Shown piece after piece: positions 29,605 through 34,672 of a DNA stretch of 34,672 nucleotides (its first letter is position 1; every line of letters begins with the position of its first letter). The notes beneath the pieces are model-generated. The model was not told the origin of the DNA. It searched no databases and saw only the letters and a program-made list of their open reading frames with translations. The stretch spans positions 1 to 34,672 of the forward strand of contig JAFGOY010000073.1 in assembly GCA_016926255.1 (NCBI GenBank), read 5' to 3'. The stretch comes from Anaerolineae bacterium. GTDB lineage: Bacteria; Chloroflexota; Anaerolineae; Aggregatilineales; UBA3940. The translations under genes were made by a program, and so were the position numbers.

Positions 29605-30312
29605 CTATAGCAAACTCATCAGCCACAGCGCGAGCGCCGAGAGCAGCGGCACCGTCAGGTTGTCGAGTCCGGCGGGGGTGACTCCTTCGGCGAGCGCGGC
29701 CACCAGCGAAGCGACCAGCGCCATGATCGCCGCCATGCCGATCCCGATTGCGGCGCTGTTGGGACTCATCGACGAGGCGGGGAGCAGCCAGAGCGTCAGG
29801 AAAACCGAGACGAGGCTGAACAGAAACATCGCCACCGAACCTTCCCAGGTGCGTGTCGATTTGAGGACGGCATAGGTCGATTTACCGAACTTCCTGCCGA
29901 TAATGCTCGCCATGCCATCGCCCCAGGTCATCGCCATGACTGCGGCGGCGGCCAGCGGGACGCGGTCGATCTGGCCTTCGGTGCGCCAGAACAGCGCAAA
30001 CAGGATCGTGATCGAGATAGCGAAGTAGACCGTGCCGGGGGAGCTGTCTTCACTGTCCATCTGCTCGAAGGTGGTGCGGCGGTAGAAAATATAGTTGAGC
30101 ACGATGAAGGTGGCAAAGGGGATGATCCCGAAGTACCAGTGATCGAAGAAGTAGAGAATGCCCCACAGCCACATCCCCGCGCCGATGTGGACGATCTTGC
30201 GGGTGAAGTGCTGCGGCCACTTGAGTTGTTTGCCGGTTGCCTCCACAATAAAGAGCAGGCCAAACGCATAGACATAGGATGTGATCAGCCCGATGATATC
30301 GCCTTGAGTCAT
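29605..30312 (-). CDS. VTE5/dolichol-kinase-family polyprenol kinase-like membrane protein
   Basis: 235 residues with seven or so membrane helices, of the phosphatidate cytidylyltransferase/SEC59/VTE5 superfamily. The family motifs are HFTRKIVHIGAGMWLWG near the N-terminus, then VMAMTWGDGMASIIGRKFGKSTY and TRTWEGSVAMFLFS, where G-D-x-x-A-x-x-x-G-R and K-T/S-x-E-G pairs form the CTP-binding region. In plants VTE5 converts phytol to phytyl phosphate. CGGAG lies seven bases before ATG. Together with the DUF92/VTE6-like gene (24457-25305) the window holds both kinases of that two-step salvage route, though not adjacent. The exact alcohol is unknown. Confidence 0.88.
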   Translation of the reverse strand: MTQGDIIGLITSYVYAFGLLFIVEATGKQLKWPQHFTRKIVHIGAGMWLWGILYFFDHWYFGIIPFATFIVLNYIFYRRTTFEQMDSEDSSPGTVYFAISITILFALFWRTEGQIDRVPLAAAAVMAMTWGDGMASIIGRKFGKSTYAVLKSTRTWEGSVAMFLFSLVSVFLTLWLLPASSMSPNSAAIGIGMAAIMALVASLVAALAEGVTPAGLDNLTVPLLSALALWLMSLL

Positions 30313-30416
30313 GGTAGTCTCCGCACGTTGTGCTGGAATAAATGGATCAATGTTGTGATTATGGTGGTATGATACCAGTGATCGAGAAAAAAGGAATAAT
30401 GCGGTTGATAACCATC

Positions 30417-30436
30417 AGTGTGAAAGGGGTCACACT
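30417..30436 (+). promoter_or_regulatory. Hairpin enclosing the ribosome site of the GH2-like gene
   Basis: AGTGTGA (30417-30423) and TCACACT (30430-30436) are exact complements around AAGGGG. The loop is the ribosome site of the ATG at 30439, and the stem ends two bases before it. Folding could expose or hide the site, or the element could be a dimer-binding operator. Confidence 0.5.
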
Positions 30437-30438
30437 TT

Positions 30439-32007
30439 ATGCTGTATCCAATATCGAATTACTATCGACAGGTCACCGATCTGTCGGGGATGTGGGAAAT
30501 ACGCTTCGACCCGGACGACGAGGGTCGTGAGGCAGGCTGGGCCGCCGGCTTCGAAGGCGGTCAGCCGATAGCCGTTCCGGCAAGCTGGAACGAGCAGTTC
30601 GCCGCCGCCCACGACTATACCGGCGCGGCGTGGGTTCAACTGCAATTCGACCGCCCCTGGGGCTGGGCCGATCAGCGCTGCTACCTGCGCTTCGACGCGG
30701 TCAGCTACCGCGCCGAAGTCTGGCTCAACGGCGTGGCGATGGGCGAGCACGTCGGCGGCTATCTGCCCTTCGAGTTCGACGTGATGCACTACCTCGCCCC
30801 GGTCGACAACATGCTGGTCGTCCGGGTGGAAGGATCGCCGGATGGGGGCGGAGCCTGCGGCATCCAGCGCCCGACGATGATCTATACCCGGCCACACGGA
30901 TCGATCCGCAGCCTGGCCGTGCAGACCGGGATCGACGGCCCGACCGGGCTGGTGCGCGCCGTCATGGAGCGAACGGCAGGCGAGCCGGTGACCGCCCGCT
31001 TTGTGCTGCGCGGTTTCGATATCGAACTGGTCGAGCAGGCCCGATCCGACGAGCAGCTCACCGAGGTGAATTTCAGCGTGCCCGACGCGGAACTATGGGC
31101 ACCGGGCGCGCCGAACCGCTATCAACTCGATGTCGACCTTCTCGGCGACGAGGGGATATTCGATCAATACACGCTGCCGGTCGGAATCCGGTCGGCGGCG
31201 GTCGATGGGGATCAACTGCTGCTGAACGGCGAGCCGGTCGTGCTGCGCGGCTTCGGCTACCGCGACGATTTCCCGGTGACCGGCGAGGGGGTGACCCCGG
31301 CGGCGATCATCAGGGATTTCGAATGGATGCAGCGGCTGGGGGCGAACGCGCTGCGAACGGCAGGGCATCCCTGCTCGGAGGAGGCGATCCGGCTGGCCGA
31401 CCGGCTGGGGCTGATGGTGGTGGTCGAAGCGCCTGCGCTGCCCGATTCCGGCAACCCGGGGGCGGAGCGCAGGCGGGAAGAATCGGCGCAGGTTGTCTGC
31501 CAGATGATCGAGCGCGATAAGAATCACCCGTCGGTGATCGCCTGGTGCGTGGCGAACGACCCGGTGGATCGGGCGGGGACGAAGGCGCTGGTCGACATGG
31601 CGAAGGAACTCGACCCGGCCCGCCCGGTGGCGATAGCCAGCCGCCGGGCGGCGGCGGATTCATTCGAGTTTTGCGACATCGCCTGCCTGACGGTCGACGC
31701 GGGGCAAGGCGGTGCCGACTTACCGGCGGCGGTCGGGGCGGTCGGCAGGCCGGTGATGATCGACGCGGCAGGTGCGGAAGCGGTCGCCGGGCTGCACGCC
31801 GATCCGCCGGAGCCACTGAGCGAGGAACAGCAGGCCGATCTGCTGCTCGATGCCATCGAGGTGATGGAGTCGATCCCGGCGGTGGTGGGGCAGTTCATCG
31901 GGATGCTGTGCGATACTCGGGGGGATCGGTCGGGCGCACTGACGCGGGATCGCAGACCGAAGCTGGCGGCGTGGCGCGTCGGGGAGCGGTGGAGAGATAA
32001 AGGATGA
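30439..32007 (+). CDS. Glycoside hydrolase family 2 (beta-glucuronidase-like) protein with both catalytic glutamates replaced
   Basis: 522 residues. The three GH2 domains are visible: jelly-roll (DLSGMWEIRFDPDDEG, LRFDAVSYRAEVWLNGVAMGEHVGGYLPFEFDV), immunoglobulin-like (~165-265, ending GIRSAAVDGDQLLLNGEPVVLRGFGYRDDFP), and barrel (RTAGHPCSEEAIRLADRLGLMVVVEAP, NHPSVIAWCVANDP). The acid/base Glu expected in the N-E pair after NHPSVI is Asp374 (ANDP). The nucleophile, Glu in the T-E-Y-G motif of glucuronidases, aligns with Ala443 in MIDAAGAEAVAGLH. The sugar-recognising N-x-K loop near LTRDRRPKLAAW is also changed. The frame is otherwise intact, so this looks like a retained non-catalytic relative. 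No signal peptide, hence cytosolic. The next gene overlaps its stop by four bases (ATGA). Confidence 0.93.
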   Translation: MLYPISNYYRQVTDLSGMWEIRFDPDDEGREAGWAAGFEGGQPIAVPASWNEQFAAAHDYTGAAWVQLQFDRPWGWADQRCYLRFDAVSYRAEVWLNGVAMGEHVGGYLPFEFDVMHYLAPVDNMLVVRVEGSPDGGGACGIQRPTMIYTRPHGSIRSLAVQTGIDGPTGLVRAVMERTAGEPVTARFVLRGFDIELVEQARSDEQLTEVNFSVPDAELWAPGAPNRYQLDVDLLGDEGIFDQYTLPVGIRSAAVDGDQLLLNGEPVVLRGFGYRDDFPVTGEGVTPAAIIRDFEWMQRLGANALRTAGHPCSEEAIRLADRLGLMVVVEAPALPDSGNPGAERRREESAQVVCQMIERDKNHPSVIAWCVANDPVDRAGTKALVDMAKELDPARPVAIASRRAAADSFEFCDIACLTVDAGQGGADLPAAVGAVGRPVMIDAAGAEAVAGLHADPPEPLSEEQQADLLLDAIEVMESIPAVVGQFIGMLCDTRGDRSGALTRDRRPKLAAWRVGERWRDKG

Positions 32008-32423
32008 CGGTGGCTGATGAAATACATAAAGACGGCCAGTTTCCGGTACTGATTGATAACAGGGAACGGGCTGTCGAGGCGTTGGATTCGGGCGATCCGC
32101 TCCATATCAAATATGCGCTTGCCCAGATAACCTATTTTGAGCGTGATTGGCAGTGGTTTCAGGATCAATGCCTCCGGTTCTTGCATCATGAGGATCATCA
32201 GGTGAGGGCTTTAGCTGCCGGTAAACTTGGCGATATCGCTATTATTCACAAGCAGAGTGAGCAAAAAGTGATCGATGCTTTGGAAGTACTGCTGCACGAT
32301 CCTGTACCTGAAGTCGCTGTTTCTGCGGAAGAGTCTATTGGTTCAATTCGGCATTATGTCCCCAGCCTTCGGGAGAACCGGTTCAAGCGGCTGTGGGTAA
32401 AGATCGTGCGCAGATCGGGATAG
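32004..32423 (+). CDS. Small HEAT-repeat protein
   Basis: 139 residues, all-helical, soluble. HEAT-type repeats are visible: ERAVEALDSGDPLHIKYALAQITYFERDW, LRFLHHEDHQVRALAAGKLGDIAII, LEVLLHDPVPEVAVSAEESIGSI. The start overlaps the GH2 stop (ATGA), so it is translationally coupled, yet it is AT-richer than that gene. Small HEAT proteins of this kind often occur as immunity or accessory proteins in toxin-related loci; that link is inference here. Next to it lies another immunity-sized gene (32474-32800). Confidence 0.82.
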   Translation: MTVADEIHKDGQFPVLIDNRERAVEALDSGDPLHIKYALAQITYFERDWQWFQDQCLRFLHHEDHQVRALAAGKLGDIAIIHKQSEQKVIDALEVLLHDPVPEVAVSAEESIGSIRHYVPSLRENRFKRLWVKIVRRSG

Positions 32424-32473
32424 ACAGTCTCGTTATCAAGATGAATAACTGACTTTACAAGGTTGCACAACCA

Positions 32474-32800
32474 ATGATCATAGAGTGTGAGAATTACACA
32501 ATCACAAGTATGGATGAAAACTGGGCTGAACCACTCGATATCAACAACGACAATGTCGATGTTTTCGTTGAAATGAACAACGGTGATCGGTATGTGGCGA
32601 CATTCTTCACACTCGAAAACATCAAATCTATAATGGACAAAGATCGGCAAACAAGCGAGTGCAACAGCGGACAGTATTTCTGGGCGTCTGACATGATAAT
32701 CGTTGAAAAGATCACACCGGAGATTGTTCAATCAACGGTGGAATCTTTGATATCGGACGGGGAATTCGAGCGGGCTTTCTCCGGGCCATTCAGGGATTAA
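32474..32800 (+). CDS. Unrecognised small protein, immunity-sized (accessory gene)
   Basis: 108 residues, acidic and soluble, no signal peptide: IIECENYTITSMDENWAEPL, then DNVDVFVEMNNGDRYVATFF, YFWASDMIIVEKITPE and a C-terminal helix ending AFSGPFRD. The even spread and alpha/beta pattern suggest a compact domain; I cannot name the family. AAGG lies about 12 bases before the ATG, a poor distance. It is strongly AT-rich compared with the neighbouring core genes. A copied 3' end of the TauE-type gene starts 38 bases after its stop, as seen for the genes inserted near the aldo/keto reductase. Confidence 0.72.
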   Translation: MIIECENYTITSMDENWAEPLDINNDNVDVFVEMNNGDRYVATFFTLENIKSIMDKDRQTSECNSGQYFWASDMIIVEKITPEIVQSTVESLISDGEFERAFSGPFRD

Positions 32801-32804
32801 CCAT

Positions 32805-32918
32805 ATGCTCGACCAAATGATCGCAACAACCTGGGGTGATCGGCACATCGACCCGGCGCTGTTTTACAAGATCGTGCTGGTGCTGCTGATCGTGTTGGGG
32901 CTGGGGCTGTTGTTTTGA
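32805..32918 (+). pseudogene. Orphan 3' end of a TauE/SafE-type transporter gene
   Basis: A 37-codon frame whose last 26 codons and stop (32838-32918) match the end of the intact transporter gene (33746-33826): DRHIDPALFYKIVLVLLIVL then GLGLLF. Differences include synonymous changes (GAT/GAC, TTT/TTC, TTG/CTG), Tyr for Arg and Gly for Ser. The eleven codons before it (MLDQMIATTWG) are unrelated to the transporter and may be a filler start. It encodes only one hydrophobic segment and is probably not a functional gene. Confidence 0.88.
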
Positions 32919-32981
32919 GGCGGGGACATTGGCAGGGGGCCGGGTTTATGCCGGGGAATATACGACCGGTGGGCACCTGGC

Positions 32982-33044
32982 CTGATCAGAGATTGTTACT
33001 GGCCGACCGCGCTCTACGACCTGGAAAAGGCCCTGTTCGAATAA
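32982..33044 (+). pseudogene. Possible orphan 3' end of an unidentified gene
   Basis: An open stretch reads LIRDCYWPTALYDLEKALFE then TAA. It has a protein-like composition, but no usable start and no recognised parent gene in the window. It lies between the copied TauE tail and the intact TauE gene. The rest of 32919-33112 shows no gene. Confidence 0.35.
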
Positions 33045-33099
33045 GCACCGCTCGTTTCTGAACCATTCGGGATGACGGGATTTATACCGGCCCCGATGG

Positions 33100-33105
33100 T
33101 ATAAT
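33100..33105 (+). promoter_or_regulatory. -10 box of the TauE gene, probably leaderless
   Basis: A perfect TATAAT ends eight bases before ATG 33113, so transcription would start at about the A of the start codon. There is no ribosome site (CCCCCC precedes the ATG). The ATG at 33104 lies inside the -10 and is unlikely to be the start. Confidence 0.6.
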
Positions 33106-33112
33106 GCCCCCC

Positions 33113-33826
33113 ATGCCTGAAATCATCCTCATTTCCGGGATCATGATTTTTGCCAGCTTCACCCAGAGCGTCGCCGGGTTTGGATTGGCGCTGGTTGCGA
33201 TGCCGCTGCTGGTCAACCTGATCGGGCTGGAGGTCGCCGCGCCGTTCATCGCGGTGATCAGCCTGTTCATCCAGATTCCGGTGCTGATCCGCTACCGCAA
33301 AGACCTCGACCTGCGCTCGACCGGTCGGCTCACCGCCGCGATGATGCTGGCGATCCCGATCGGCGTGATCGGGCTGAAGCGGCTCGACGAGAACATCATG
33401 CTGGGCATCCTGGGGATCGTCGTGACCGGCTACGCGATCTACGCGCTGGTCACGCCCCGGCTGCCGGAATTGAAATCGCCGAACTGGGCCTACCCGTTTG
33501 GATTTGTCGGCGGGCTGCTGAGCGGGGCCTACAGCACCGGCGGGCCACCGCTGGTGATCTACGGAAACTTCAGCCGCTGGGAGCCGGGGGAGTTCAAGGC
33601 CAATTTGCAGGCGACTTTCACGCTGACCGCCTTCGTGCAGATCGCGTCGCACGGGCTGTTCGGGAACCTGACGCCGGTCATGTGGCGCAGCCTGCTGTTC
33701 GCGCTGCCGGGCGTGGCGATCGGGGTGGTGCTGGGCCTGAGCCTTGACCGGCACATCGACCCGGCGCTGTTCCGAAAGATCGTGCTGGTGCTGCTGATCG
33801 TGCTGGGGCTGAGCCTGTTGTTTTGA
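33113..33826 (+). CDS. TauE/SafE-family (sulfite/organosulfonate exporter-type) permease
   Basis: 237 residues with about eight transmembrane helices. N-terminal signature ISGIMIFASFTQSVAGFGLALVAMPLL, the first half-repeat of the family. The second repeat shows WAYPFGFVGGLLSGAYSTGGPPLVIYG, the conserved G-x-x-G-G-x-x-x-G-x-(G/S)-GP(P/L) block. The last helix ends LVLLIVLGLSLLF. Members export sulfite, sulfonates or related anions; the substrate is not predictable. Start at ATG 33113 (leaderless, see the -10 entry). An orphan copy of its last ~80 bases lies 0.9 kb upstream. Confidence 0.93.
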   Translation: MPEIILISGIMIFASFTQSVAGFGLALVAMPLLVNLIGLEVAAPFIAVISLFIQIPVLIRYRKDLDLRSTGRLTAAMMLAIPIGVIGLKRLDENIMLGILGIVVTGYAIYALVTPRLPELKSPNWAYPFGFVGGLLSGAYSTGGPPLVIYGNFSRWEPGEFKANLQATFTLTAFVQIASHGLFGNLTPVMWRSLLFALPGVAIGVVLGLSLDRHIDPALFRKIVLVLLIVLGLSLLF

Positions 33827-33862
33827 GGGGGTAGAGATCAGTGAATAATGAATCGACAGGCA

Positions 33863-34474
33863 TCACGGTTGAATAATCAAAAAGGGGAGTGTATTGAAGG
33901 CGAGCATCGGAATAGCCGAAATTGCAGCCTTGAACCAATTCAGTTCATGCGAGACTTTGTTGGCAAAGACACTCAAAACAACCTGATAGGCCACCATGAT
34001 ACTTAGCCATGGATAGCCATGAATACCAAACATTAGCCGAATGCCTATATACCCGATTGCTGTCAGCACATATACTGACGATATCAGAGACGCATAGGTA
34101 AAAAAGAGAGAAGAGAAAGCACCATTCCCGCCCAATCCCCGTGCAACGATTTGCGCAACTCCTGCCGTAAAACCTGCCTCAATGAGACCAATAATGACAA
34201 ATAGTAGTGGAAGCACAAGTAATGGAAGAAGCATTATCAATGATGGCTGAGGTTCTGTATTGAAGCCTTCAAAGAGAAGAAATTCCAGCATTATTGCTAT
34301 TGAGGAGATAGAGAAGCTAATGGCGATCCAGCCTATCGATGTCTTGAGCCACGATCTGTCATCGATCAGGGATAGTAAGCACCTATAGCTTCTCAGGGAT
34401 GGAATGAGCGAATAGCCCCAGGCGTGGATCGTATTGACGAAGAAGTTGCCGTTCTGTGATTGCGTTGCCTTCAT
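33863..34474 (-). CDS. Polytopic membrane protein, Yip1-like
   Basis: 203 residues from ATG 34474 (MKATQSQNGNFFVNTIHAWG), with AAGGA about ten bases upstream on the minus strand; the 19 codons of the longer frame look unconvincing. Four or five transmembrane helices: TSIGWIAISFSISSIAIMLEFLLF, LIMLLPLLVLPLLFVIIGLIEAGF, ASLISSVYVLTAIGYIGIRLMF, WLSIMVAYQVVLSVFANKV and WFKAAISAIPMLAFNTLPFLII. The arrangement resembles Yip1/YIF1-domain membrane proteins, which is a low-certainty suggestion. AT-richer than its neighbours. Confidence 0.78.
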   Translation of the reverse strand: MKATQSQNGNFFVNTIHAWGYSLIPSLRSYRCLLSLIDDRSWLKTSIGWIAISFSISSIAIMLEFLLFEGFNTEPQPSLIMLLPLLVLPLLFVIIGLIEAGFTAGVAQIVARGLGGNGAFSSLFFTYASLISSVYVLTAIGYIGIRLMFGIHGYPWLSIMVAYQVVLSVFANKVSHELNWFKAAISAIPMLAFNTLPFLIIQP

Positions 34475-34555
34475 TGTGATAGTGTCCTTCAAAGGTTTTG
34501 CCCGACCTGCGAATAATCGTAGCAGCGACATATAACCTGCGCAACTCCCTCCAAC

Positions 34556-34584
34556 TTGACGATCCCCGCAAATCGGCGTAGAGT
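34556..34584 (+). promoter_or_regulatory. Sigma-70-type promoter of the FGGY kinase gene
   Basis: TTGACG (34556-34561), a 17-base spacer and TAGAGT (34579-34584), followed by GGAGT (34606-34610) and the ATG at 34615. This is the best -35/-10 pair seen in the window. Confidence 0.65.
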
Positions 34585-34614
34585 GGGCGTCGATACCAAC
34601 GCAGCGGAGTCAAG

Positions 34615-34672
34615 ATGGCTAAAGAAAACATCCTCGTGATCGACTACGGCACGCAGAGCGTCCGCGTGCAGA
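34615..34672 (+). CDS. FGGY-family carbohydrate kinase, N-terminal start only
   Basis: Cut by the window edge after 19 codons: MAKENILVIDYGTQSVRVQ. The ID-x-GT-x-S-x-R motif is the phosphate-1 loop of FGGY kinases (xylulokinase, glycerol kinase and relatives), which phosphorylate sugars or polyols with ATP. In most members the residue after ID is F or Q/I; here it is Y, as seen in several uncharacterised FGGY proteins. GGAG lies just before the ATG. Substrate cannot be told. Confidence 0.85.
   Translation, partial: MAKENILVIDYGTQSVRVQ

Noticed and set aside
30630-31520. Long open frame inside the GH2-like gene
   Set aside because: A high-GC alternative frame with Arg/Gly/Ala-rich product and no domain. 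The GH2 frame carries the recognisable signature.

Overview
The window is typical bacterial chromosome: densely packed, moderately GC-rich core genes interrupted by short, visibly AT-richer accessory genes and palindromic intergenic repeats. The best guess is a Chloroflexota (Anaerolineae-like) genome. The reasons are lipoproteins with a long Thr/Pro linker, a tandem DUF4405 membrane protein paired with a Gly/Gln-rich anchored OB-like protein, an orphan Flp pilin, abundant GGCTGAAGCC-type and GGGCAGGG-type palindromes, and stand-alone rsmH and murB. This is an inference; there is no rRNA or other phylogenetic marker here. I see no tRNA, rRNA or CRISPR array.

Layout. 1-231: palindrome cluster. 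232-3034: aldo/keto reductase followed by two unrelated accessory genes, each ending in an extra copy of the reductase 3' end. 3169-5488: FkbM-type methyltransferase, an antitoxin-like small gene, two unrecognised genes and palindromic repeats, with a hidden antisense copy of the rsmH 3' end. 5501-6436: rsmH. 6718-9837: AT-rich lipoprotein, SAM methyltransferase, small membrane protein. 10080-13431: DUF4405 protein plus anchored OB-like protein, then a sigma factor and its membrane-bound partner. 13565-16188 (minus): hydrolase-like protein lacking the nucleophile, Cys-rich membrane protein, cold-shock protein, ICMT-like methyltransferase. 16220-19261: 1013-residue pentapeptide-repeat/beta-propeller lipoprotein with a likely frameshift in its signal peptide. 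19467-26361: PH-like/tubby-like protein, second ICMT-like protein, MASE3-GAF-PAS histidine kinase, DUF92 (VTE6-like) kinase, anchored hydrolase. 26585-28329: response regulator, Flp pilin, murB. 28580-30312: AlkD-like glycosylase, VTE5-like kinase. 30439-33826: degenerate GH2 protein, HEAT protein, immunity-like small gene, a copied TauE tail and intact TauE/SafE. 33863-34672: multi-pass membrane protein and the start of an FGGY kinase.

The main discovery candidate is a recurring architecture in which a small accessory gene lies directly beside an orphan copy of the 3' end of a neighbouring conserved gene. It occurs at three unrelated genes (aldo/keto reductase twice, rsmH, TauE). Most differences between each orphan tail and the intact gene are synonymous or conservative, as expected for orthologous DNA from a relative rather than a fresh duplication. 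This suggests that accessory genes, some resembling immunity proteins, enter by recombination anchored in conserved 3' ends.

Other notable points are a beta-glucuronidase-like protein that lost both catalytic glutamates, the VTE5 + VTE6 kinase pair (possible isoprenoid-alcohol salvage), shared upstream motifs linking the response regulator to the Flp pilin, and paired -10/hairpin/T-run modules near 11.6-11.8 kb.
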